64,000 nucleotides of DNA from Myxococcota bacterium (GTDB lineage: Bacteria; Myxococcota_A; UBA9160; SMWR01), in assembly GCA_039030075.1 (NCBI GenBank), contig JBCCEW010000003.1, forward strand, positions 186,001 through 250,000, in the 5' to 3' direction. Shown piece after piece: positions 55,595 to 64,000 of the stretch. The position numbers were made by a program, and so were the translations under genes. Each line of letters begins with the position of its first letter. Position 1 is the first letter of the stretch. The notes beneath the pieces were generated by a model. That model did no database searches. It saw nothing but the letters and a program-made list of their open reading frames with translations, and was not told where the DNA came from.

Positions 55595-57118
55595 CTAGGG
55601 CTGGGCGACGCCCGCCAGGGCGGCAGCCGAGGCACGCGCCCAGTCGAGGACCGGCAGGTCGGCGCCGACGGGCGCTCCGTTCGGAAACACCCCGAGATAG
55701 ACGACGGCGACGGAGCAGACCGTGAGCACGAGCGCTTCGCCGCTGCCCAACGCGACCCGCGGCGGCGCCTCTCCGGGCTCGTGCATGTACATGCGCACCG
55801 CAATCCTCAAGTAGTAGTAGACGGACACGACGCTCATCAGTACGCCGATCAGGGCCAGCACGAGATGGCCGGTCGAGACCGCCGCCGTGAAGAGCTGCCA
55901 CTTCGCCATGAAGCCCGCGGTGCCCGGAATGCCCGCCAGCGACAGCAAGAAGAGCGCCATCAGCGCCGCCAAGCCCGGCCGGGTGTGGGCGAGTCCCGTG
56001 AAGTCGTCGAGGTGTTCGCACTCGCGACCGCGGTGTGCCAACGCGACCACGACGCCGAAGGCCCCCAGGTTCATGAACACGTAACTCACCAGGTAGAAGA
56101 CGATCGCAGCCTGGGCCTGCGCCGTCCCCGCCACGAACCCGATCAGCAGATAGCCGGCGTGCGCGATGCTCGAGTAGGCGAGCATCCGCTTCACGTTCTC
56201 CTGGATCACCGCCATCAGGTTGCCCACCAGCATGGTGAGCGCGGCCATCACCCAGAGCACCGGGCCGAGGACCTCGCCGGCTCCGCCGATCCCCACGACC
56301 AGGATGCGCAGCAGCGCGGCAAAGGCCGCGAGCTTCACGGTCACGCTCATGAACGCGGTGACGGCCGAGGGTGCGCCCTCGTAGACGTCGGGCGTCCACT
56401 GGTGAAAAGGCACCGACGACACCTTGAACGCGAACCCGACCACCAGCAGGGCGAGCCCGAGCGTGGCCAGCGTCCCGCCGCCCTCCATGGCCGACCGGAT
56501 CTCGACGAAACCGGTGCCGCCCGCGGCACCGTAGAGCAGGGCCATTCCGTAGAGCATCACGGCGGTCGCGAAGGATCCGAGCAGGAAGTACTTGAGCGCC
56601 GATTCGTTGCTGCGCAGCCGGCCGCGGTCGAACCCCGCGAGCACGTAGATCGGGATGCTCATGAGCTCCAGCCCGAGGAACACAGGGAGCAGGTCGACCG
56701 CCGCCACGAGCAGCATCATCCCCGCCGTCGAGAACAGGACGAGCGCATAGAACTCGCCGTGGTGGATGCGCAGCTCGTCGAGGTAGTGCATCGAGAGCGC
56801 GCAAGACAGCAGCGCCGCCAGGCCCAGTACCCCCGTGAACAGCGCCGAGTAACGGTCCAGCTGGAGCATCGGGTTGTCGGGATTGAAGGCCAGGGTCTCA
56901 CCCGACACGGCGAGGCTCCCGGCCATGTAGGTCGCGGCCGAGAGTGTGAGCATCGCGACGACGGCGAGCAGGCTTCCGATGTAGGAATCGCTGACGCTCC
57001 GGCCCATGAAGGTCTTCGTCCGCGAGAGCAGGACTTCCCCGAGCAGGACCAGCAGAGCCCCGATCGACGCCCAGACGATCGGGCCGATCACCGCGAAGTT
57101 CAGGTCGGGAGGCGTCAT
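55595..57118 (-). CDS. nuoN: NADH-quinone oxidoreductase subunit N
   Basis: A 507-residue multi-pass membrane protein, one of the three antiporter-like proton pumps of complex I, with about 14 membrane helices. Pump motifs are visible: the conserved Glu helix VFLGLELMSIPIYVL, the broken-helix Lys region GFAFKVSSVPFHQWTPDVYEGAP, and MLAYSSIAHAGYLLIGF. The ATG overlaps the TGA of nuoM (ATGA). It is the last gene of the leftward operon and is followed by 112 bases before the CHASE2 gene. Length is normal. Confidence 0.96.
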   Translation of the reverse strand: MTPPDLNFAVIGPIVWASIGALLVLLGEVLLSRTKTFMGRSVSDSYIGSLLAVVAMLTLSAATYMAGSLAVSGETLAFNPDNPMLQLDRYSALFTGVLGLAALLSCALSMHYLDELRIHHGEFYALVLFSTAGMMLLVAAVDLLPVFLGLELMSIPIYVLAGFDRGRLRSNESALKYFLLGSFATAVMLYGMALLYGAAGGTGFVEIRSAMEGGGTLATLGLALLVVGFAFKVSSVPFHQWTPDVYEGAPSAVTAFMSVTVKLAAFAALLRILVVGIGGAGEVLGPVLWVMAALTMLVGNLMAVIQENVKRMLAYSSIAHAGYLLIGFVAGTAQAQAAIVFYLVSYVFMNLGAFGVVVALAHRGRECEHLDDFTGLAHTRPGLAALMALFLLSLAGIPGTAGFMAKWQLFTAAVSTGHLVLALIGVLMSVVSVYYYLRIAVRMYMHEPGEAPPRVALGSGEALVLTVCSVAVVYLGVFPNGAPVGADLPVLDWARASAAALAGVAQP

Positions 57119-58728
57119 GGGCGCTCCTCGAGCGACGCCTGCCACGCGAGGGGCTGCGCCGCATCCTCCGACGGGGCTCCCCCGCGCGCGCGAACGTCTT
57201 GCAGGAGCGCACTCACGCTCGGCTCGATGCGACGCAGGAACGGCTCTGGGTAGAGGCCGATCCACAGGATCTGCACGACCAGCGCCACCAACACGCTCTT
57301 CTCCCGAAGCGAGAGATCGATGAGTCGGCGGTTCTCTTCGTGGGCGACGGGGCCGAACATCACGCGCCGGTACATCCAGAGCATGTACGCAGCTGCGAGG
57401 ACCACGCCGCTCGTCGCGATCGTCCCGTAGAGCGGACCGGCCTGAAAGGCCCCCACCAGGATCAGGAACTCACCGACGAAGCCGTTGAGCATCGGCAGAC
57501 CGATGCTCGACATCGTGACCAGCCCGAAGAAGAACGCGAACACCGGCATCGGCTTCGCGACGCCTCCGAAGTCCGCGATCTCCCGAGTGTGGCGACGCTC
57601 GTAGAGCATGCCCACGAGGATGAAGAGCGCGCCGGTCGAGAGCCCGTGGTTCACCATCTGCAGGACGCTTCCCGTCGTTCCCTGGATGTTCAACGCGAAC
57701 ATGCCGAGCACCACGAACCCGAGGTGAGCCACCGACGAGTAGGCAACCAGCTTCTTGATGTCCTGCTGCACCATCGCCACGAGCGACCCGTAGACGATGC
57801 CCACCAGCGCCAGCCCCAGGAAGACCGGTGCCCACGCCGCAGCGGCCGCGGGGAAGAGCGGCCAGGCGAAACGCAGGAAGCCGTAGGTGCCCATCTTTAG
57901 CAGGACGCCGGCGAGCACCACGGAGCCCGGGGTCGGCGCCTCGACGTGGGCGTCGGGCAGCCAGGTGTGAAAGGGCACCACCGGCACCTTGATCGCGAAC
58001 GCCAGCGCGAATGCGCCGAAGAGCCAGAACTGGGTCCGCCACCAGGGCCCTTCGGTGGGGATCTCGGTTTCGATGAGACCCGGGCCACCCGCCGCCGCAA
58101 CGAGATCGAAGCTGAGGGCGCCGGTCTGGTCGTACCCCATCTGCACCACGATCAACAGTGCGAGCAGCATCAGGAGCGAACCGACCATCGTGAACAAGAA
58201 GAACTTCACGGCGGCGTAAACGCGGCGCGGCCCACCCCAGATCCCGATGATGAAGTACATCGGAACCAGCATCAGCTCCCAGAACAAGTAGAACTGGAAG
58301 AGATTCAGCGAGACGAAGGCACCGAGCATGCCGGTCTCGAGGAACAGCATGAAGAAGACGTAGCTGCGGACCGAATCCTCGATGTCCTTCCAGGAAGCGA
58401 GAAAGGTGAGCGGCAACAGGAAGGTGGTCAGCACCACCAGGAACAGGCTGATCCCGTCGATGCCGACGTGGTAGTGGATGCCGTAGGACGGGATCCAGGG
58501 CGCGACCTCGACGAACTGGAAGTCGGTGACCGTGGCGTCGAAGCCCGCGAAGAGCCGCAGCGAGACGAGGAAGGTCAGGAGTGATCCACCGAACCCGACC
58601 GCGCGCCACACCGCGACCGGCAGCCGCGGGGTCCCGAGCGCGCCGGCGAGCAGACTCGTCGCCGCGAGCACGAGACCGGTGGCCAGGGGCAGGAACGTCA
58701 CGACGCTGAGCAAGGAACTCTCGGCCAT
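57115..58728 (-). CDS. nuoM: NADH-quinone oxidoreductase subunit M
   Basis: A 537-residue antiporter-like proton-pumping subunit with about 14 membrane helices. Typical segments are FYLFWELMLVPMYFIIGIWGG with the pump Glu, AFAIKVPVVPFHTWLPDAHVEAPTPGSVVLAGVLLKMGTYGFLRFAWPLFP with the pump Lys, and KLVAYSSVAHLGFVVLGMFALN. It starts three bases after the nuoL stop and overlaps nuoN by ATGA. It carries out proton translocation with L and N. No irregularity is seen. Confidence 0.97.
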   Translation of the reverse strand: MAESSLLSVVTFLPLATGLVLAATSLLAGALGTPRLPVAVWRAVGFGGSLLTFLVSLRLFAGFDATVTDFQFVEVAPWIPSYGIHYHVGIDGISLFLVVLTTFLLPLTFLASWKDIEDSVRSYVFFMLFLETGMLGAFVSLNLFQFYLFWELMLVPMYFIIGIWGGPRRVYAAVKFFLFTMVGSLLMLLALLIVVQMGYDQTGALSFDLVAAAGGPGLIETEIPTEGPWWRTQFWLFGAFALAFAIKVPVVPFHTWLPDAHVEAPTPGSVVLAGVLLKMGTYGFLRFAWPLFPAAAAAWAPVFLGLALVGIVYGSLVAMVQQDIKKLVAYSSVAHLGFVVLGMFALNIQGTTGSVLQMVNHGLSTGALFILVGMLYERRHTREIADFGGVAKPMPVFAFFFGLVTMSSIGLPMLNGFVGEFLILVGAFQAGPLYGTIATSGVVLAAAYMLWMYRRVMFGPVAHEENRRLIDLSLREKSVLVALVVQILWIGLYPEPFLRRIEPSVSALLQDVRARGGAPSEDAAQPLAWQASLEERP

Positions 58729-58731
58729 GGC

Positions 58732-60774
58732 CTACCTCGACACCCACCACAGGATCGCCGCCGCTCCGATCAGCATCGACGCCAGGTAGCTCTGCGAGAG
58801 GCCCGACTGGAAGCGGCGTAGCGCGGTGTGCGCGAAGCCACGCACCGCGCGCGCGCTGCCGTCGACGAGGCCCGCGTCGATCCAGCGCGCGTCGACCTGA
58901 CGGAACAGGAAGCGATCCGACAGCCAGACGAGGGGCCGGACGAGCGCCACGTCGTAGAGCTCGTCGACGAAGTACTTCCGTTCGAGGAGACGGTGCGGCC
59001 ACGCGAACCAACGCGCGACGCGCTCCCCGTTGGCGAGGCCCCGGCGATACGTCATCCGCGCCAGCAGAAAGCCCAGCAGGGTGGCCGTGATCGCGGCGCC
59101 CGCCAGCAGGTACTCGGTGGCGTGATCGAGCCCGTGTCCTTCGCCGACCAGCACGGGCGAGAGGAAATTGTAGAGGCTGTGGGAGTCCTCGACGGCAAAG
59201 GGCAGCAGGTCGGCGTAGGCCTGGGGAATGCCCAGCAATCCCCCGACCAGCGCCAGGCCCGCCAATACCCAAAGCGGGTTCACGATCCCCGACGGCTGCT
59301 CGCGCACCTTGTCGCGCAGGTTGTCGGCCAGGCGCGAGTCGCCGCGGAACACCAGGTAGTAGAGCCGGAACATGTAGAGCGACGTGAGCACCGCAGTCAC
59401 GATCCCGAGGCCGTAGAGCCAGAGATGACCCGGGACGGCGGTCGCCGCGAACGCCGACACCAGGATCTCGTCCTTCGAGAAGAAGCCGGAGGTCAGCGGA
59501 ACCCCGGTGATCGCCAGGACGCCGATCAGGAACACCGCGTGGGTGAACGGCATGCGCCCGCGGAGCGCGCCCATCTGACGGACGTCCTGTTCGTGGTGCA
59601 TCGCGAGGATCACCGAACCCGCCGCCAGGAAGAGCAGGGCCTTGAAGAAGGCGTGGGTCACGAGGTGGAAGATGGCTCCCACGTAGGCTCCACAGCCCGC
59701 GGCCAGGAACATGTACCCGAGCTGGCTCACGGTGGAGTAGGCGAGGACCTTCTTGATGTCGGTCTGGGCGACCGCGATCGTCGCGGCGAAGAGCGCGGTC
59801 GCGCCGCCGACCCAGGCGATGGTCGCACTGGCGACCGGCGCCGCTGCGTACAGGAACGAGAGGCGGCAGACGAGATAGATGCCCGCCGTCACCATCGTCG
59901 CGGCGTGAATCAGCGCCGACACCGGCGTCGGGCCCGCCATCGCGTCGGGCAGCCAGACGTAGAGCGGCAGCTGGGCCGACTTGCCGACCGCGCCCAGCAG
60001 GAAACACAGCCCGACCACGTCGACCAGCCGCCAGCTCTCGCCGAAGAGCCCCAGCGGCGCCGCGAGGGTCACATCCTGGATGCGTTCGAAGTGCAGTGCG
60101 ATCTCGGCAAAGCTCACGCCCGCCGGTGCGCCCGCTTCGACGAAAGCGGTCCACAGGAGGAAGATCCCGATCAGGAACCCGAAGTCGCCGATGCGATTCA
60201 CGAGGAACGCCTTGCTCCCGGCGTAGGCGTTCTCGCGATCGCCGTACCAGAACCCGATCAACAGGTAGGAGCAGAGCCCGACGCCTTCCCAGCCGACGAA
60301 GAGCAGCACCAGGTTGTCGGCGAGCACCAGCACCAGCATCGAAAAGGTGAAGAGGGAGAGGTAACAGAAGAAGCGCTGGAAGCCGCGATCGTCCCGGTGA
60401 TCGTCCTCCATGTAGGCGATCGAGTAGAGGTGGATCAGTGAGCCCACCCCGGTCACCACCAGGCACAGGACCGCCGACAGCGCGTCGAACTGGAACGCCA
60501 GGTCCGCCGTCAGGCGCCGTGCGCCGATGCCCACTCCGATCCAGGTGTAGAGCCGGTCGTGAAGCAGCCGCAGCTCGCCGTCCAACGAGACCAGCGTGTA
60601 GAACGCGGTGCAAGAGAGCACGAACGAGAGGAGCACCGCGCCGCAGGAGAGCCCGATCACGCCCCAGCGCGGGGTCGGGCGCCGCACCACACCGATCATC
60701 GTGCCGTTCACCACCGCCGAGAGCAGCGGCAAGAACACGATCCAGCGCAGCAGCGTGGTCTCCTCGATCACCAT
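58732..60774 (-). CDS. nuoL: NADH-quinone oxidoreductase subunit L
   Basis: A 680-residue antiporter-like subunit with about 16 membrane helices and the long lateral helix at the C-terminus that clamps M and N. Motifs include [81 protein letters not shown] with the pump Lys region, and [22 protein letters not shown]. It overlaps nuoK by 7 bp and is followed immediately by nuoM. All essential residues are present. Confidence 0.97.
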   Translation of the reverse strand: MVIEETTLLRWIVFLPLLSAVVNGTMIGVVRRPTPRWGVIGLSCGAVLLSFVLSCTAFYTLVSLDGELRLLHDRLYTWIGVGIGARRLTADLAFQFDALSAVLCLVVTGVGSLIHLYSIAYMEDDHRDDRGFQRFFCYLSLFTFSMLVLVLADNLVLLFVGWEGVGLCSYLLIGFWYGDRENAYAGSKAFLVNRIGDFGFLIGIFLLWTAFVEAGAPAGVSFAEIALHFERIQDVTLAAPLGLFGESWRLVDVVGLCFLLGAVGKSAQLPLYVWLPDAMAGPTPVSALIHAATMVTAGIYLVCRLSFLYAAAPVASATIAWVGGATALFAATIAVAQTDIKKVLAYSTVSQLGYMFLAAGCGAYVGAIFHLVTHAFFKALLFLAAGSVILAMHHEQDVRQMGALRGRMPFTHAVFLIGVLAITGVPLTSGFFSKDEILVSAFAATAVPGHLWLYGLGIVTAVLTSLYMFRLYYLVFRGDSRLADNLRDKVREQPSGIVNPLWVLAGLALVGGLLGIPQAYADLLPFAVEDSHSLYNFLSPVLVGEGHGLDHATEYLLAGAAITATLLGFLLARMTYRRGLANGERVARWFAWPHRLLERKYFVDELYDVALVRPLVWLSDRFLFRQVDARWIDAGLVDGSARAVRGFAHTALRRFQSGLSQSYLASMLIGAAAILWWVSR

Positions 60775-61088
60775 TTGAGGAGGCTCACTTCGTCGAGATC
60801 GATCGAGTCGCGGTTGCGGAACATCGAGATCACGATCGCGAGGCCGACGGCCACCTCCGCTGCAGCGACGGTGATCACCATCAACACGAACACCTGCCCA
60901 TCGAGGTTCGCGCCCTCGGCTCCCGCCGGCGCGAGCCGGTTGAAGCCCACGAAGGCGAGGTTCACCGCATTGAGCATCAGCTCGATCGACATCAGCACGA
61001 CGACCACGTTGCGCCGGGTGAGCGCACCGACGACGCCGATCGCGAAGAGGATCGCGGAAAGCCCGACGACGTGTTCGATCGGCACCAT
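60768..61088 (-). CDS. nuoK: NADH-quinone oxidoreductase subunit K
   Basis: A 106-residue membrane subunit with three helices, matching NuoK length. The conserved Glu residues in the proton path are in [19 protein letters not shown] and [21 protein letters not shown]. The start at 61088 is two bases from the nuoJ stop; an in-frame reading further upstream is a shadow of nuoJ. It ends overlapping nuoL. Works in the membrane arm, linking H/J to the antiporter subunits. Confidence 0.96.
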   Translation of the reverse strand: MVPIEHVVGLSAILFAIGVVGALTRRNVVVVLMSIELMLNAVNLAFVGFNRLAPAGAEGANLDGQVFVLMVITVAAAEVAVGLAIVISMFRNRDSIDLDEVSLLKW

Positions 61089-61090
61089 GG

Positions 61091-61591
61091 TCAGTCGATC
61101 TTCCGCTTCGCGAGAATGAGGGCTCCGACGATCGCCGCCGTCAGCAGGAGCGAGGCCATCTCCACCAGCAGCACGTAGTCGGTGTAGAGCGCGATTCCGA
61201 GCATGCGGTAGCCACCGAAGCCGTCGGGAGGTGCGGGCGCTTCCGGAAACGCCTCGAGGCCGCGCAGGAAGCGCACCAGCACGAAGAGGCCGAGGCCACC
61301 CGCCGCCCACTTCAAGAGGGGCTGGCGCGCCGGGCCGAACTCGTCGCTGCGCAGGTTCAGCAGCATCACGACGAACAGGAAGAGCACCACGATGGCCCCG
61401 GCGTAGACCATGATCTGGATCGCCGCGACGAGGTGCGCCTCGAGCAGCACGTAGATCACCGCGAGCGACACCATCGTGACCACCAGGCTCATCGCCGACG
61501 CCACCGTGTTGCGGACGTTCGACACCATGCCGAGGGCGGCCAGCACGGCGAGCGCCCCGAAGCCGTAGAAGAGCGCGGCGACCGGCGTCAT
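61091..61591 (-). CDS. nuoJ: NADH-quinone oxidoreductase subunit J
   Basis: A 166-residue membrane subunit with five predicted helices; [34 protein letters not shown] is the characteristic third-helix block with its pi-bulge Gly/Tyr. The ATG overlaps the nuoH TGA (ATGA), leaving no room for nuoI, which normally sits between H and J. It is co-transcribed with nuoK. Confidence 0.95.
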   Translation of the reverse strand: MTPVAALFYGFGALAVLAALGMVSNVRNTVASAMSLVVTMVSLAVIYVLLEAHLVAAIQIMVYAGAIVVLFLFVVMLLNLRSDEFGPARQPLLKWAAGGLGLFVLVRFLRGLEAFPEAPAPPDGFGGYRMLGIALYTDYVLLVEMASLLLTAAIVGALILAKRKID

Positions 61592-62739
61592 GCGCTGCCT
61601 CGCAGGAGCAGGATGAAGAAGCCGGTGACGAAGATGTTCGCGATCGAGAGCGGCAGCAGCACCTTCCAACACAGGTTCATCACCTGGTCGTAGCGGAAGC
61701 GCGGCAGCGTCCAGCGCAGGAGCATCTGCAGCCAGATCATCACCACGACCTTCGCCATGAAGCACACGAAGTGAAGGAGCACACAAACGCCGGTGGCGAA
61801 GCCGACGCCCAGGACCGGCGCGACCCAGCCGATCAGCGCGTCGGTCGAGACCCAGGGAATCGTCCAACCGCCCAGGAAGAGAGTCGTCATCAACCCCGCG
61901 ATCACCACGACCTCGATGAACTCGGCCATGAAGAACAGGCCAAAGCGCATCCCCGAGTACTCGGTGTGGTAACCAGCCACGAGCTCCGACTCGGCCTCGG
62001 GCAGGTCGAAGGGCGGGCGCTTGTTCTCGGCCATCAACGTGGTCAGGAACATCAGGAAGCCGAGGGGCTGATAGAAGATCCCCCAGGCGGGCAGCCGCCA
62101 GAACTCGAGCCAGCCCGGCAGAGCGAAGCCGAAGAGCGTCTCGAGGAAGCCGAAGACCCGGAAGGTCGTGTCCTGGGCGACCGCCATGTCCTGCAGTTTC
62201 AGCGTCTCGAAGACCATGAAGACGCCGACGACGGACAGGCCCATCGTGACCTCGAAGGAGATCATCTGCGCAGACGCCCGCAGCCCGCCGAGCAGGGACC
62301 AGTTGTTGTTGCTCGCCCAGCCCGCCATCACCGTGCCGTAGGTGGCGAGGGAGCCGATCGCAAAGATGTAGAGCAGGCCCCAGTCCGGGTTCGCTGCCAC
62401 CAGCGAGAGCGTGTGGTCACCGAAGCTGTAGATGCCGCCGAAGGGGATCACCGCGAATGCGACGAGCGCCGGCAGCGCGGCCACCATCGGCGCCAACAGG
62501 TGCATCCAGCGATGCGCGCCGGAGGGAACGACGTCTTCTTTCGAGAGCAGCTTCAAGACGTCGGCCAGGGGGTGGAAGAGCCCGAGGAGCGTCACGCCCC
62601 CGATGTCGGCCCGGTTCGCGCCGATCCGGTCCTGCATGACGGCGCTCTGTTTGCGCTCGATCCAGGTGATGACGGGTGCCAGCCCCACGATCACCACGGC
62701 CAGGATGAAGGCGGCCTTGAGGAAGCTCTCGAGGAACAC
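61588..62739 (-). CDS. nuoH: NADH-quinone oxidoreductase subunit H
   Basis: A 383-residue membrane subunit lining the quinone chamber, with eight predicted helices. Signature segments are [62 protein letters not shown] with the essential Glu/Asp residues, and [23 protein letters not shown]. The GTG start at 62739 directly abuts the nuoG TAG stop. The 3' end overlaps nuoJ by ATGA. Length and conserved quinone-site residues are normal. Confidence 0.97.
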   Translation of the reverse strand: MFLESFLKAAFILAVVIVGLAPVITWIERKQSAVMQDRIGANRADIGGVTLLGLFHPLADVLKLLSKEDVVPSGAHRWMHLLAPMVAALPALVAFAVIPFGGIYSFGDHTLSLVAANPDWGLLYIFAIGSLATYGTVMAGWASNNNWSLLGGLRASAQMISFEVTMGLSVVGVFMVFETLKLQDMAVAQDTTFRVFGFLETLFGFALPGWLEFWRLPAWGIFYQPLGFLMFLTTLMAENKRPPFDLPEAESELVAGYHTEYSGMRFGLFFMAEFIEVVVIAGLMTTLFLGGWTIPWVSTDALIGWVAPVLGVGFATGVCVLLHFVCFMAKVVVMIWLQMLLRWTLPRFRYDQVMNLCWKVLLPLSIANIFVTGFFILLLRGSA

Positions 62740-64000
62740 CTAGGCCTCCTCCTCGAGGGGGAGGCCCGCGTCTCCGACCGCGTCGAAGGAGCGCCCGCGG
62801 AAGAGCGGCACGCCTTCGGACAGCGCGCGCGAGGTCTCGCGCGCGTCGAAGCCAACCTCGAAGCCATCGAGGTGCAGCGCCTGCCCCAGAGCCGCGATCA
62901 CCGCCCCTTCCGCCCGCGCGTCGAAGGCCGGCTCGACGGCGGGTGTCACCCGCTGCACGTGGCCCGTCGCGTTCGTGTAGGTGCCGGTGCGTTCCGCCGC
63001 GACCCGCGTCGGGAGCACGACGTCGGCGACACGCTGCAGATCCGAGACGTGGGTGTCGAGCCAGACGACGGTGTCCAGGTCGCCCAGGCCGTCGACGCCG
63101 CCGAGGTAGGCCGCGTCGAGGAGGTCGTGACCCGCGACCAGCAGCGCATCGAGCGCCCCGCGGCGCAGCTTCTCGCAGACCGCGGCCGCGTCCTCGAAGC
63201 CCATCGCGCGGGCACCGGCGGCGTTGGCGGCCTTCTCGGCGTGGAGCAGCAGGTCGTCGGCGTCGCCGCGCACCACGGCCACACCCGCCGTCTCGACGCC
63301 GAGGGCGTCGCAGAAGCGCCGCAGGACGAAGAGGTCTTCGTTGGTGGCGTGGGGCGAAGCGACCACTCCGATGCGACTGGCGCCTCGCGCCTGGCGCACG
63401 CGCGTCAGGCGATCCGCCGCCGCCTGCAGCGCGTCGCGGAACCCCACCACTTCCAGCACGCCGAGGTCGCCGCGCAGCATCGCGGTGGAAAGGCGATCGG
63501 CCGCGCCGATCTCCTTGTAGGAGAGGCGTCCCGCGTCGCAGATCCAGGTGTCGTTCACGGCGTCGTTGCGGCGCGGCTGATAGCGCTGAACCTTGTTGTC
63601 GGCGACACCGAGATACACGTTGCAACCGCGCGCGCAGCCGGTGCAGATGCCAGGCACGTCTTCCAGGAACCAGACGCGGATCTTGAAACGGAAGTCCTTC
63701 GTCGTGAGTGCGCCCACCGGACACAGATCGGCGACGTTCATCGAGTAGGGGTTGTCGAGGGGCTCATCGGGGAACGTGTCGATCACCGAACGGTCCCCGC
63801 GGCCACGGACGACCAGCTCGCCGGTTCCGGGAACCTCGCGGCAGAAGCGCACGCAGCGGCGGCAAAGGATGCAACGCTCCTGGTCGAGCACGATGGTGGG
63901 GCCGACGTCCACGTTCTTCGCGAGCGCGCGCCGAGGTTCGCGCGTGCGCGACTGGAGCGCGCCGTACTCGAAGGCGTAGTCCTGGAGCTTGCACTCACCG
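62740..64000 (-). CDS. nuoG: NADH-quinone oxidoreductase subunit G, C-terminal part (5' end outside window)
   Basis: About 420 residues from the right edge; the reading begins GECKLQDYAFEYG, the usual N-terminal cluster region of NuoG, so only the first [2Fe-2S] portion is missing. ERCILCRRCVRFCRE and CTGCARGCN carry [4Fe-4S] ligands, and the molybdopterin-like domain has NDAVNDTWICDAGR and VVLPTRVAAERTGTYTNATGHVQ. Only about 390 residues follow the His/Cys clusters, so the whole protein is a short NuoG of roughly 520 residues. It transfers electrons within the peripheral arm and directly abuts nuoH. Confidence 0.93.
   Translation of the reverse strand, partial: GECKLQDYAFEYGALQSRTREPRRALAKNVDVGPTIVLDQERCILCRRCVRFCREVPGTGELVVRGRGDRSVIDTFPDEPLDNPYSMNVADLCPVGALTTKDFRFKIRVWFLEDVPGICTGCARGCNVYLGVADNKVQRYQPRRNDAVNDTWICDAGRLSYKEIGAADRLSTAMLRGDLGVLEVVGFRDALQAAADRLTRVRQARGASRIGVVASPHATNEDLFVLRRFCDALGVETAGVAVVRGDADDLLLHAEKAANAAGARAMGFEDAAAVCEKLRRGALDALLVAGHDLLDAAYLGGVDGLGDLDTVVWLDTHVSDLQRVADVVLPTRVAAERTGTYTNATGHVQRVTPAVEPAFDARAEGAVIAALGQALHLDGFEVGFDARETSRALSEGVPLFRGRSFDAVGDAGLPLEEEA

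Noticed and set aside
57470-60613. A 1,000-residue leftward frame over nuoL and nuoM
   Set aside because: Its translation is extremely Arg-rich and lacks membrane helices, while the other frame encodes intact NuoL and NuoM.

Overview
This is a 64 kb stretch of a GC-rich chromosome from a Gram-negative bacterium. It carries an outer-membrane beta-barrel protein, a TPR-barrel protein, signal peptidase I and three PEP-CTERM sorting proteins. It also has many acyl-CoA enzymes, two P450s, two phytanoyl-CoA-dioxygenase-type enzymes and a SelB. This mix suits an aerobic, lipid- or terpenoid-using member of the Myxococcota/Deltaproteobacteria-like or Binatota-like lineages; that placement is inference. 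No rRNA, tRNA, CRISPR array, transposase or prophage was seen. Genes are packed tightly, with many ATGA/GTGA overlaps and overlapping convergent stops.

Region 1 (1-14.5 kb) is lipid/CoA and oxidative metabolism. It holds an acyl-CoA dehydrogenase (ACAD) pair diverging from a MarR regulator plus glutathione transferase, then metG, an enoyl-CoA hydratase, two paralogous P450s, an LLM-class flavin oxidoreductase, the first PEP-CTERM protein, a PhyH dioxygenase, a short-chain dehydrogenase, a Rieske ferredoxin, an enoyl-CoA isomerase and an MFS exporter.

Region 2 (14.5-24.8 kb) has a plant-type gpmI, an outer-membrane barrel protein, the second PEP-CTERM protein, and a leftward cluster of acyl-CoA synthetase, TylF-type O-methyltransferase, thiolase-like protein and PhyH dioxygenase. 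A SnoaL-like protein and an FAD oxidoreductase follow. Region 3 (24.8-27.8 kb) is an assimilatory sulfite-reductase operon (DUF2849, CysI, DUF934). Region 4 (27.8-44.2 kb) mixes a pilin-like protein, a second SDR, OsmC, a DUF3604 protein, CoA enzymes, an envelope pair (Lnb-like/DUF4105 and NlpC/P60-like), TraB/GumN, phosphofructokinase, sulfotransferase, a third PEP-CTERM protein and a second ACAD pair. A KstR-like palindrome lies upstream of that pair.

Region 5 (44.2-50.3 kb) has a double-hotdog thioesterase, a ParA-like ATPase with a probable CTG start, serS overlapping selB, and lepB. Region 6 (50.4-55.5 kb) is a leftward three-gene set: a CHASE2/HD-GYP receptor, a TPR plus beta-barrel outer-membrane protein, and a FecR-domain protein. 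It looks like one envelope signalling or export unit. Region 7 (55.6-64 kb) is the distal half of a complex I operon, nuoG(partial)-H-J-K-L-M-N, with no nuoI in its usual place.
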